Made by a program: the position numbers and the translations under genes. Under the pieces are notes generated by a model. The model saw only the letters and a list, made by a program, of their open reading frames with translations, searched no databases and had not been told where the DNA came from. This document shows positions 14,687 to 22,322 of a stretch of DNA of 29,386 bases, in pieces. The stretch comes from CAYZJD01 sp964478455 (GTDB lineage Bacteria; Acidobacteriota; Terriglobia; Bryobacterales; Bryobacteraceae): the NCBI GenBank assembly GCA_964478455.1, contig CAYZJD010000010.1, positions 1-29,386 on the forward strand. Direction: 5' to 3'. Positions within the stretch are counted from its first letter, which is position 1, and every line of letters starts with the position of its first letter.

Positions 14687-15916
14687 TCAGCCGGACCGCA
14701 AGCGCACGACTGTCTCAATGTGGTACGTGTGCGGGAAAAGATCGACCAAGGTGAGCCGGTCGATCTGGTAGCCGCCAGCGACGAGCGGCGCCAGGTCGCG
14801 CGCCAGGGTCGACGGATCGCAGGAGACAATCACCACGCAGCGCGGGGCCAGCCGCAACAGCTCTCGCACCACTGCCTTTCCAAGCCCGGAACGGGGCGGA
14901 TCCGCAAGCGCGAAATCGGGCCCGGTCTCCAGATTGCCCAGAAAGCGTTCCACGGGGCTGCGCACAGCCGTCAATTCCAGGCCGGCGCGGGCCGCATTGA
15001 ACTCGAGGTCGCGCGCGGCGGCTGCGCCGGACTCCACAGCAGCCACGGAGCGGAACCGCCTGCTGAGCGGCAGCGAGAACAGCCCCACTCCTGCGTACAA
15101 GTCCAGGGCTGTTTCGCCCTGCGCCTCGCCGAGAGCGCACTCGATCAACGGGTCAATCAGATACCGGTTAACCTGAAAGAACGACTGGTGGCTCACGCGA
15201 TAGAGGAACCCGGCAGCGGGATACTCCAGCGATCCTTCGGCGGCCCCCGGAATCTGTTCGGCGCACCACTCGAAAAACGATCGCGCGACAGGCCGCTCCG
15301 TCTGCAAGACGTTGAGTTGCACCTGGGTCTCATTAGTGAACAGCTCAAGTGAGCGGACGAAGCGAGGGAATCGCGCGTTTCCCATCAGGCCGCGAAGCGC
15401 GCGGAGCGCTTCGTTGATGCGCGGCGAGGAGATCGGGCACCGGTCCACCGGGCAGAGCCGGTGCGTGCCCGCTTCGAGGTATCCGATCCGGCCGTCCGCC
15501 AGATGAAGTTGCGTCCGGTTGCGGTATTCCCACGGCGGCGACGGGATGATCCCGATTTCTTCGGGCGGGTCCAGCCTGCCGATGCGGCGGAGGGCTTCCC
15601 GCAACACGTCCCGCTTCCAGTCGAGTTGGGCCTCATAGGCCGCGTGCTGGTACTGGCAGCCGCCGCACCGGCCGAAGACCGGACAGTCTGGCGCGACACG
15701 CTCGGGCGCAGGCGCCAGGACTTCCTGGAGCGCTGCCTCGAGCAGGCCGGGCTTCTCGCGCAGGATGCTGACGCGCACGGTTTCTCCCGGCAACGTAAAC
15801 GGCACCAGGACGACCCGTCCTTCAAGGCGGCCAAGCCCGTCCCCGCCGTATACCCATTTCTCGATGCTCAGCTCGGGTTCGGCGGCAAAGGGTGGGTTTG
15901 TTTCGTTCTCCTCCAT
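14687..15916 (-). CDS. rlmD: RumA-type 23S rRNA (uracil-5-)-methyltransferase
   Basis: SAM-dependent enzyme making m5U in 23S rRNA (U1939 and/or U747 in known homologues). 409 aa. The N-terminal TRAM domain (LSIEKWVYGGDGLGRLEGRV) leads into an iron-sulfur cluster motif with C78, C84 and C87 in CPVFGRCGGCQYQH, and a later cysteine near 164. The methyltransferase domain shows LDLYAGVGLFSLPL, LADPPRSG and the catalytic-cysteine motif IVSCDPSTLARD. The end HTYHIETVVRL is typical. The symbol is by family resemblance; RlmC/RlmCD specificity cannot be excluded. Its start lies only 30 nt from the divergent trpS start, so the trpS promoter probably sits inside this gene's 5' end. Confidence 0.9.
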   Translation of the reverse strand: MEENETNPPFAAEPELSIEKWVYGGDGLGRLEGRVVLVPFTLPGETVRVSILREKPGLLEAALQEVLAPAPERVAPDCPVFGRCGGCQYQHAAYEAQLDWKRDVLREALRRIGRLDPPEEIGIIPSPPWEYRNRTQLHLADGRIGYLEAGTHRLCPVDRCPISSPRINEALRALRGLMGNARFPRFVRSLELFTNETQVQLNVLQTERPVARSFFEWCAEQIPGAAEGSLEYPAAGFLYRVSHQSFFQVNRYLIDPLIECALGEAQGETALDLYAGVGLFSLPLSRRFRSVAAVESGAAAARDLEFNAARAGLELTAVRSPVERFLGNLETGPDFALADPPRSGLGKAVVRELLRLAPRCVVIVSCDPSTLARDLAPLVAGGYQIDRLTLVDLFPHTYHIETVVRLRSG

Positions 15917-15946
15917 CGCTTACGATGAGAATTCGTTCCCCTTAGC

Positions 15947-16936
15947 ATGAAAGCACGAGTCTTTTCCGGCGTCCAGCCGTCGGGCGATCTTCATATCGGC
16001 AACTACCTGGGCGCGCTGAAGAACTGGGTCCAGATCCAGTACGACTACGAACCGATTTACTGCATCGTCGATCTGCATGCGGTCACCATCTACCAGGACC
16101 CGCAGGAATTGCGCGCCAAGATCCGTGAGCTGGCGGCGCTGTTCCTGGCGGTTGGTATCGACTCGAAGCACAGCGCCATCATCGTCCAGTCCTCCGTTCC
16201 CGCCCACGCCGAACTGGCCTGGATGCTGACCTGCGTCACGCCCATGGGCTGGCTCAGCCGCATGACGCAGTTCAAGACAAAGGCCGAAAAGCAGGAGACC
16301 GTCGGCGACGGCCTGTTCCAGTACCCGGTGCTGATGGCGGCCGACATTCTTCTCTACCAGGCGCACATCGTCCCGGTGGGCGACGACCAGGCGCAGCACC
16401 TGGAACTGACGCGGGACATCGCGCAGAGGTTCAACTCGCTCTACGGCGAGACGTTCGTCGTCCCGGAGACGAAGCTCCCCACTGTGGGAGCGCGGGTCAT
16501 GGGCCTGGACGATCCATTGAAGAAGATGAGCAAGTCCGAGCCGGCCTCCGGCCACGCCGTGGCGCTGCTCGACCCGCCGGAGGTGATCCACAGAAAATTC
16601 ATGCGCGCCACCACGGATTCCAAGCCCGCGGTGGACTTCAGCGCCTTGGGCCCGGGCATCGAGAATCTGCTCAACATTTACCAGGCCTTCAGCGACTGGG
16701 ACGGCGAGCGGATGCGCGCTCACTTCTCCGGCATGCGGTACGGCGAACTCAAGAAGCAAGTGGGCGAAATGGTGATCTCGTACCTCGAGCCGATGCAGAA
16801 GCGGTACAGGGAAATCACCTCCGACCCCGGCTACGTGGACGGCGTGCTGCGCGAGGCGGCCGAGCGGGTGGCCCCGATCGCCAATGCTACCGTCGAGCTG
16901 GTGAAACGACGCATGGGTCTGTACGTCCGCGCCTGA
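15947..16936 (+). CDS. trpS: Tryptophanyl-tRNA synthetase
   Basis: Class I aminoacyl-tRNA synthetase charging tRNA-Trp, 329 aa. It has the HIGH-like motif as HIGN at residues 16-19 in FSGVQPSGDLHIGNYLGAL, and the KMSKS loop at residues 193-197. Other family blocks are VDLHAVT, LTCVTPMGWLSRMTQFK, YPVLMAADILLYQAHIVPVGDDQ and the TDS segment near 224. Start ATG 15947 matches the usual N-terminus; no strong Shine-Dalgarno is visible. No T-box-like leader is possible in the 30-nt gap to rlmD. The MFS transporter gene follows after 51 nt. Confidence 0.97.
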   Translation: MKARVFSGVQPSGDLHIGNYLGALKNWVQIQYDYEPIYCIVDLHAVTIYQDPQELRAKIRELAALFLAVGIDSKHSAIIVQSSVPAHAELAWMLTCVTPMGWLSRMTQFKTKAEKQETVGDGLFQYPVLMAADILLYQAHIVPVGDDQAQHLELTRDIAQRFNSLYGETFVVPETKLPTVGARVMGLDDPLKKMSKSEPASGHAVALLDPPEVIHRKFMRATTDSKPAVDFSALGPGIENLLNIYQAFSDWDGERMRAHFSGMRYGELKKQVGEMVISYLEPMQKRYREITSDPGYVDGVLREAAERVAPIANATVELVKRRMGLYVRA

Positions 16937-16987
16937 GCACCTGAGGCGTCAGGCAGCGCGACGGCTCAGGCCGCATACACTGGAGAA

Positions 16988-18295
16988 ATGGAACCGACGC
17001 CAGTCTCTTTTTGCGCCTACTGGCGTCTGGTTCGGGGCAACCGCAACTTCCGGTTTCTCTGGCTGGCGCAGATCGTGAGCGAGTTGGGCGACTGGCTCTA
17101 CTCGATCGCCATCTATAGCCTCCTGCTCGAGCTGACGGGAAGCGCGAAGTCGGTGGCGCTGGCGCTGGTGCTCCAAGTACTCCCTCAGGTCCTCATCGCA
17201 CCGGCCGCCGGGGTGGTCAACGACCGGCTCAGCCGCAAGCGGGTGATGATTGCGGCCGATCTGGTGCGGGCTGCCGTGGTGGCGACCATGCTGCTGGCGC
17301 AATCCCGGGACCTCGTCTGGCTGATCTACGTCCTTCTGTTCGCGGAAACTCTGATGTGGGCCTTCTTCGAGCCCGCGCGCAGCGCGGTGATTCCGAACAT
17401 CGCGGGCGGCTCGGAAGTCCTGGTGGCGAACACACTCTCCTCCACCACCTGGTCTTTCAACCTCGCGGTCGGCTCCGCGGTCGGCGGCGTAGTCGCGGTC
17501 GCTTTCGGCAGGAATGCCGTGTTCGCAATCAACGCCCTGTCGTTTCTGGCTTCCGCGGCCCTGATCCGCGCCATGCATTTCGAAGAACCGCATGTAGCGG
17601 GCGCGCCGGCCATGCGGCCGCGTGACCTCATGGACTTCTCGCCGGTGGTGGAGGGCTTTCGGTACATCACACGCGATGCGCGCCTCCTTGCCACGCTGCT
17701 TGTCAAGGCCGGATTAGGCTTCATGGGAACGAACTGGGTGATCGTGCCGATCCTCGGCGAGCGCGTCTTCCCGGTATCGCTCGGCCGCCTGGACCCTCGG
17801 CGCGCCGGCATGCTCGGCATGAGCGTGCTCATGGGGGCGCGCGGCGTGGGCGCGCTGATCGGGCCCCTGGTGAGCGGGCGCTGGGCGGGACAGAGCGAGC
17901 CGCGGCTTCGCACGGGCATCCTCTACGGTTTTTTGGCGGGGACCGCCGGGTATCTCGCCCTTGGCGCCTCGCCCTCGATGTGGATGGCGTTCACCGCGGT
18001 GGTTCTGGCGCACGCCGGCGGTTCCACTATCTGGGTGTTCTCCACGACGCTGCTCCAAACACAAACCGAGGACCGGTTCCGCGGCCGGGTTTTCTCCGCG
18101 GACAACGGCTTTCTCGTACTGACCATGTCGCTGGTGAGTTACCTGGCGGGTTTGCTGATTGACTTCGGCCTCTCGCCCCAGCAGCTAGCCGCGCTGACGG
18201 GCATCCTGGGGATTGGGCCGGCGCTTGCCTGGACGCTGGCGCTGCGGCTGTGGAAGGAGCCGGCGCCGGTGTCAGTCGCGGACGACAAAGCCTGA
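16988..18295 (+). CDS. MFS transporter
   Basis: 435-aa major facilitator superfamily permease, resembling the MFS_3/enterobactin-exporter-like group. The N-terminal helix region has FLWLAQIVSELGDWLYSIAI. The loop 2-3 signature appears as GVVNDRLSRKRVMIAADLVR. About 11-12 hydrophobic segments follow, with a later cytoplasmic motif RFRGRVFSADNGF. Substrate not readable. The last 53 nt before its final codons (18234-18286) are duplicated exactly at 22270-22322. The present C-terminus VSVADDKA is therefore probably an altered version of an original VSVADDRDP. It converges on the SBBP-protein gene with a 5-nt gap. Confidence 0.9.
   Translation: MEPTPVSFCAYWRLVRGNRNFRFLWLAQIVSELGDWLYSIAIYSLLLELTGSAKSVALALVLQVLPQVLIAPAAGVVNDRLSRKRVMIAADLVRAAVVATMLLAQSRDLVWLIYVLLFAETLMWAFFEPARSAVIPNIAGGSEVLVANTLSSTTWSFNLAVGSAVGGVVAVAFGRNAVFAINALSFLASAALIRAMHFEEPHVAGAPAMRPRDLMDFSPVVEGFRYITRDARLLATLLVKAGLGFMGTNWVIVPILGERVFPVSLGRLDPRRAGMLGMSVLMGARGVGALIGPLVSGRWAGQSEPRLRTGILYGFLAGTAGYLALGASPSMWMAFTAVVLAHAGGSTIWVFSTTLLQTQTEDRFRGRVFSADNGFLVLTMSLVSYLAGLLIDFGLSPQQLAALTGILGIGPALAWTLALRLWKEPAPVSVADDKA
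18234..18286 (+). repeat. 53-bp perfect direct repeat, left copy
   Basis: Identical over 53 nt to 22270-22322 in the same orientation, offset 4036 bp. It begins CGCTGGCGCTGCGGCTG and ends GTCAGTCGCGGACGAC. This copy encodes the C-terminal ALRLWKEPAPVSVADD of the MFS transporter. Beyond the right end the copies diverge, with a possible degenerate continuation (CCTGACCTTTT versus CGTGACCCTTG after a 4-nt gap). Confidence 0.95.
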
Positions 18296-18300
18296 CCTTT

Positions 18301-21168
18301 TCACTCCACTGCGAGTTTTGCCGGCGGGCTTGCTTGTCCTCCGGCCGTCACGACAACGTCTACATCGCCCACGGCAGAGGCTTCCGGGATGCGCACGTTC
18401 AACTGGTACAGCCCGGCATAACCTGGCGCCAGACCCGAGAACAAGACCTCCGCTGAACCACCGCCGACCAGAACCATCGGCGTCGCCACCGTTGTCGAAA
18501 GCGGCGTCGCCGGCGCCGGAGCGCCGTTGGCCACCGGAGGCTGGACGGCGCCCAGTCCGGTCGCGTAGAGAAGGATGACTTCGCCGCGCCGGGCAGGACG
18601 AGCGGCGGAGACCAGCGAGTAATCCGCGCCGTGCTGGGCCGCGGCGTGCACGCCGTCGATCAGGAACACGCCGGGGTGCGCCGGCAGAACAGGCACGCGA
18701 ACCGGCAGGCTCGCCAGACCGTTGTTAACCACCTGCACCGTGGCCACCGGTTCGGTGCCGATCTCCCACGGAGCGACCAAGTTAATTTGCTCCCGGCCGT
18801 CCACGTTGGCCACGGCCAGCAGCGGCGCCCGGATGCCATTGACGATCACCGAGGTCCCGGCCAGCGACCGAGGCAGGGGGAGCGCGGGCGCGGCAACCAC
18901 GCCTCTCACCACCGTCAGGCCCGTCCCAAAGGTCGTCGCGATCCCGCCAGGCGACAGGCCGGACACGTGGCTCGCCGCATTCGTGATAGATGCCGCCGTG
19001 AAAACCGGCGCGTCCGCCCGCTCGCTGATCTTCACCACCATCAGGTTGCCGTTGGGAGTGCGGGACGTGGCCGGAACGTCGCGCGAACCTGTTCCCGCAA
19101 GGTAAGCGTCGGAGCCGTTGACGGCAATGCCGCGCACATCCTCGTCGCCTGAGCCGCCAAAGTAGGTGGAGTACACCAACCCGCTGCCCTCGGGATTGAG
19201 TTTCGCCACGAAGAGGTCGAAGCAAGGAGCCGTTATTAGTTCGTAGAAGCACCGTTCGGCGACGTAAGCCGCCTGAAGCGGCCGGACCAGCGGGAAGTCC
19301 GGCGAATTGGTGCGGCCGGTGACGTAAGCATTGCCCGCCGGATCGATCGCGATGTTCCCCCCGAACTCCGTTTCGCTGCCGCCGAGGAAGGTGGAGTACA
19401 CGGGCCTGGAGCCGTCCGGGCTGAGCTTCAGCGCCACTGTTTTGCTTTGCCACGTCGGACTAAAGTGAGCGCTGGTTTGAAAGGCGCCCGGGGTGGTGGG
19501 GAAGTACGGGCCAGCACTGCCGGTGAGGTAGGCGTGGCCGGCGGTATCGACGGCAATGCCACGAAGCCGGGCGTTGTCTACGAACGTGGAATAGACCAGG
19601 GCCGCGCCGCGCGGATTCAGTTTGGCTACGAACCCGCTCACGCAGCCCGCCAATCCGCCCAACGGAACGCAGGATTTCTGAAAAGCGCCGGGTGTGACGG
19701 GGAAGTCCGTCGAGTCGGCGTCCCCCACGACAAACGCGTTGCCCGCCCTGTCCACAGTGATCGCCTCGCCAGTGTCGTTCCTGCCACCGCCAAGGTAGGT
19801 GGAGTACAGCAGCGCCCGTCCATCCCAGCGCAGCTTCAGAACGAAAGCGTCATTATTGGAGTCTTGACCCGCCAGCCGGGTCTGCACCGCGCCGGCGGTG
19901 ACCGGGAAGTCGGCCGCTTCAGTATTCCCGGTCACGTAGGCATTGCCGTCGGCGTCCAAGGCAATACCTTCTCCAGTACTACCTCTCGTTCCACCGACAA
20001 GGACGGAATACTCGAATGCCGAGCCCGACGGATTCAGCTTGGCGATGAAGACGCCTCCGAGAGCCTGGGGCGGCAGAAACACACGGGTGAGAGGGATGGG
20101 ATTGTCCGTGGAATAGCCGCCGCGGCCCACGACGTAGGCGCAACCCTGAGCATCGACCGCGATTCCTCTCGCTTCGATCCAAGGGCTCAGGAGCGTAACG
20201 TACACCAGCGACCCACGCGTGTCCAGCTTGGCCACTAAGCCGCCGGTTGTGTCTTCTCCGAACGAGTAAGTGATGGGAGAGAAATCAAAAGACATCGATT
20301 GGCCCGCCACATACGCGTTGCCCTGAGGGTCCACCGCGATGCCGGTGACGGAATCCGAAAAGGATTGCATGTGGTACGGGTCCTGGGTACCGCTGCCACC
20401 GAACACCGCCGAGTACTCCAGCACGGGGTCAATAGTGAGGATCTCGCCGGCATCGTGCGCGCCCACTTCGATGCCGGCCTCGTGCCGCCCCCTGAGGTGA
20501 TAGCTGACCTCGACCGGTTTCCGGACACCTTGCACTTCCTGGAATGCATCCACCCGCCGGTTGCGCAGCTCGAATGCACCACTGCGGGCCACCAACTCAC
20601 CGCTCGCATCCACTTCCAAGGTCTCGGCGCCCTCGAAGACAAGCCGGATGCGCCCCGGGTCCGCGTCCGGAGCGACCACCCAGTCGTACTCCAGCCGCTC
20701 TCTGGCGCGGTGGAAGACGGGGTCCACTCCGGGGTATACGCCCCGGTAGCGGACCCTGGCGAAGTGCGGCGCGCCGGTGATCCATCCAGCCGGGTCGCTT
20801 CCCACGAGATAATTGCTGATCGCCACCAACTTCTCTTCGCCTTCGACCCGCACGCTGGGGTTGGCGCTCGCGAACTTCATTTCGATCGAGCGTTTCTCCC
20901 CGGACGCGTCGCGGAAAACCACGGCGGCGCCCGCGCCGGTCAGCAGCAGGGCCATGTCTCCGGACCTTAGGACATAGAGCACGTGGCGGCTGAACTGGCC
21001 GAGGTTGGCCTCGAAGCCCAGCCCAGTAACACGGCCGTAAGCCAGGTGAGGACCGGGCTTACCGACAACGCTCGGACCAGACACGCTCGGCGTAAGCGGC
21101 CAAGCGGTTGCGTAACACAACCAGACCGCCAGCAGCAAGGGACATCGGGGTCGCATCGGCCGCACCAC
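18301..21168 (-). CDS. Secreted SBBP-repeat protein with Solibacter-type C-terminal domain
   Basis: 955-aa exported protein. A signal peptide (LLLAVWLCYATAW) is followed by an N-terminal domain (FEANLGQFSRHVLYVLRSGD, then IDPVLEYSAVFGG) usual in front of SBBP repeats. I count seven SBBP beta-propeller-like units from about residue 275 to 700, each with a G-I-A-V-D-x-x-G-N-A-Y-V-x-G core, for example GIALDADGNAYVTG and NIAIDPAGNAYVTG. Six of them are near-perfect. From about residue 725 it carries the C-terminal domain widespread in Solibacter-group proteins (GGIATTFGTGL, INLVAPWEI, VILLYATGLGAVQPPVANG, YAGLYQLNVRIP). Likely extracellular; ligand unknown. It is the main cargo of the block flanked by the 53-bp repeat. 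The next minus-strand gene upstream ends 2 nt before its start region. Confidence 0.92.
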   Translation of the reverse strand: MVRPMRPRCPLLLAVWLCYATAWPLTPSVSGPSVVGKPGPHLAYGRVTGLGFEANLGQFSRHVLYVLRSGDMALLLTGAGAAVVFRDASGEKRSIEMKFASANPSVRVEGEEKLVAISNYLVGSDPAGWITGAPHFARVRYRGVYPGVDPVFHRARERLEYDWVVAPDADPGRIRLVFEGAETLEVDASGELVARSGAFELRNRRVDAFQEVQGVRKPVEVSYHLRGRHEAGIEVGAHDAGEILTIDPVLEYSAVFGGSGTQDPYHMQSFSDSVTGIAVDPQGNAYVAGQSMSFDFSPITYSFGEDTTGGLVAKLDTRGSLVYVTLLSPWIEARGIAVDAQGCAYVVGRGGYSTDNPIPLTRVFLPPQALGGVFIAKLNPSGSAFEYSVLVGGTRGSTGEGIALDADGNAYVTGNTEAADFPVTAGAVQTRLAGQDSNNDAFVLKLRWDGRALLYSTYLGGGRNDTGEAITVDRAGNAFVVGDADSTDFPVTPGAFQKSCVPLGGLAGCVSGFVAKLNPRGAALVYSTFVDNARLRGIAVDTAGHAYLTGSAGPYFPTTPGAFQTSAHFSPTWQSKTVALKLSPDGSRPVYSTFLGGSETEFGGNIAIDPAGNAYVTGRTNSPDFPLVRPLQAAYVAERCFYELITAPCFDLFVAKLNPEGSGLVYSTYFGGSGDEDVRGIAVNGSDAYLAGTGSRDVPATSRTPNGNLMVVKISERADAPVFTAASITNAASHVSGLSPGGIATTFGTGLTVVRGVVAAPALPLPRSLAGTSVIVNGIRAPLLAVANVDGREQINLVAPWEIGTEPVATVQVVNNGLASLPVRVPVLPAHPGVFLIDGVHAAAQHGADYSLVSAARPARRGEVILLYATGLGAVQPPVANGAPAPATPLSTTVATPMVLVGGGSAEVLFSGLAPGYAGLYQLNVRIPEASAVGDVDVVVTAGGQASPPAKLAVE

Positions 21169-21170
21169 GG

Positions 21171-21746
21171 CTATTGTACGTCCAACTCGACAACGAGCTT
21201 CTCTTCGCCCCGGACCTGCAACAGAAGGCTCGGCTCTCCGGTCTGAATGCTCTGACCGGCGATGTCCCGAATCTGCAATGACGTGTCAGGCAGGACGCGA
21301 AGCGCAGCGTTCTTCGGTACCGCGACTGCGTACTCCCGGATCTCGCCGTCCTGGGAAACGAGCGTGGCCTGCGCGTAACGCAACCCGGAGACCACGCCGA
21401 TCCGGAAAGTCCCTCCGGTAAGCGCCAGCCTGCCGTCCACCATGGGTCCCGAAGCAGTATCCTCAATCACCCCCTTGGCATCCCGCACGCGGAACACCAG
21501 GAGCGTTCCTTCGACGACAAGGAGCTTGATGCCCTCAAGGTTCTGTCCTTCGGACAGCTCCACCTGCACGGACGGCTGGTCCCACTCGCAGGAACGCAGG
21601 TGGTTCGGCTTGACCCCCAGGGCGCAGAGATAATAGCTGCCAGCCGGGAGGCCAGCGATCGAGAACTTGCCTCCCACGTCGGTCCTGACGCCGGAACTGA
21701 TGACTGGACCGCTCACAAGAAGTTGCCCCATTTCACTGGCTGACAT
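21171..21746 (-). CDS. Carboxypeptidase regulatory-like (Cna-B-type) domain protein, 3' part of a frameshifted gene
   Basis: 191 aa if read from ATG 21746. It begins in the middle of a beta-sandwich: LLVSGPVISSGVRTDVGGKFSIAGLPAGSYYL is the second half of a carboxypeptidase regulatory-like fold, and the opening GTV strand is missing. The first half (GTVYSGN) lies in another frame just upstream, at the end of the 21733-21987 frame, at the spacing the domain requires. Further domains are not recognised; the end LLLQVRGEEKLVVELDVQ is strand-like. The frame stays open to 21977, but that upstream stretch (for example FLRRRRRSTLPRF) has no secreted-protein character. Read it as a fragment unless resequencing removes the shift. 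It sits 2 nt from the SBBP-protein gene, probably co-transcribed. Confidence 0.65.
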   Translation of the reverse strand: MSASEMGQLLVSGPVISSGVRTDVGGKFSIAGLPAGSYYLCALGVKPNHLRSCEWDQPSVQVELSEGQNLEGIKLLVVEGTLLVFRVRDAKGVIEDTASGPMVDGRLALTGGTFRIGVVSGLRYAQATLVSQDGEIREYAVAVPKNAALRVLPDTSLQIRDIAGQSIQTGEPSLLLQVRGEEKLVVELDVQ

Positions 21747-21987
21747 AATTCCCCGAGTACACCGTGCCAAATGATGGATTGTTGTTGAACCACCGCTTGA
21801 CACAATCTCGCACGGAAACGTCGGCCGGGCAATTGGGAAAGATCCCATTGTTGAGTACGCTGGAAGAATACTGGTCCACTGGAAACGAGGCAAGGTTGAT
21901 CTCCGTCTTCGACGGAGAAATGCCTGCGTGGACTGATGCCGAGGCCACGCACAAGACAGTGAACGCCAATCGTGCACGCCAACACAT
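21733..21987 (-). CDS. Signal-peptide-bearing 5' part of the frameshifted secreted protein
   Basis: 84 aa from ATG 21987, which has a strong GGAGG (plus-strand CCTCC at 21995-21999) 7 nt upstream. A clean Sec signal peptide, MCWRARLAFTVLCVASASVHA, is followed by a mature region with two cysteines (FPNCPADVSVRDCVKRW). The frame ends in GTVYSGNYVSQ and a TGA that overlaps the start of the downstream frame. Skipping one base, for instance one G of the GGGG at 21755-21758 region, joins GTVYSG to the rest of a carboxypeptidase regulatory-like domain. I therefore read 21171-21987 as one gene with a frameshift. It could alternatively be a genuine small secreted protein overlapping a second gene. Confidence 0.6.
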   Translation of the reverse strand: MCWRARLAFTVLCVASASVHAGISPSKTEINLASFPVDQYSSSVLNNGIFPNCPADVSVRDCVKRWFNNNPSFGTVYSGNYVSQ

Positions 21988-22307
21988 CGTGAATCCTCCG
22001 AAGTAGAATAAGTAGACGTTTATATCTAAGAACATCAATGTACCCCCCGATGCGAAAAGTCAAGACATTTTTTGAGGCTCACGCGCGGCGTCATTCGTAC
22101 TCAACATCCTGATTCGCGTGTGACCCGCCCCTCGTGTGTTCATGCAACGCGATCGCAGCGCTGATTAATTCAACACACTGAAACAGTTAGAGAAGAAGAA
22201 AGCAGAGCTGCCCGCCGCCTATTACCCTGGCTGGGGGATTCCCCACCAGCCGCGGTGGCGACGAGGCGGCGCTGGCGCTGCGGCTGTGGAAGGAGCCGGC
22301 GCCGGTG
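21988..22307. other. 320-nt gap upstream of the secreted-protein gene; AT-richer, hairpin and repeat copy
   Basis: No gene seen. The part from about 21988 to 22190 is visibly richer in A and T than the surrounding genes, with runs such as TTTTTT near 22068-22073. It should hold the minus-strand promoter of the gene starting at 21987. A hairpin GGCTGG/CCAGCC with an inner GGG/CCC stem spans 22229-22251. The right-hand 53-bp repeat copy begins at 22270. No transposase, integrase or tRNA was recognised. Confidence 0.6.
22229..22251. repeat. Imperfect hairpin next to the right 53-bp repeat
   Basis: GGCTGG (22229-22234) pairs with CCAGCC (22246-22251), continued by GGG/CCC around an ATT loop with a small bulge. 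It lies just downstream of the kinase gene on the minus strand, but no T-tract follows, so a canonical intrinsic terminator is not supported. Confidence 0.45.
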
Positions 22308-22322
22308 TCAGTCGCGGACGAC
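22270..22322 (+). repeat. 53-bp perfect direct repeat, right copy
   Basis: Exact copy of 18234-18286. Its last 15 nt encode, on the minus strand, the final VVRD and stop of the P-loop kinase gene. Continuing the MFS frame from this copy reads VSVADDRDP and stops at TGA 22332-22334. Confidence 0.95.

Noticed and set aside
18301..21168. Regularly spaced repeats read as a possible CRISPR or DNA satellite
   Set aside because: The periodicity reflects SBBP protein repeats within one intact coding frame, with diverged DNA units.
18287..22269. Insertion sequence or transposon
   Set aside because: Direct repeats are clear, but no transposase, integrase or terminal inverted repeat was found, so only an insertion of unknown mechanism is claimed.
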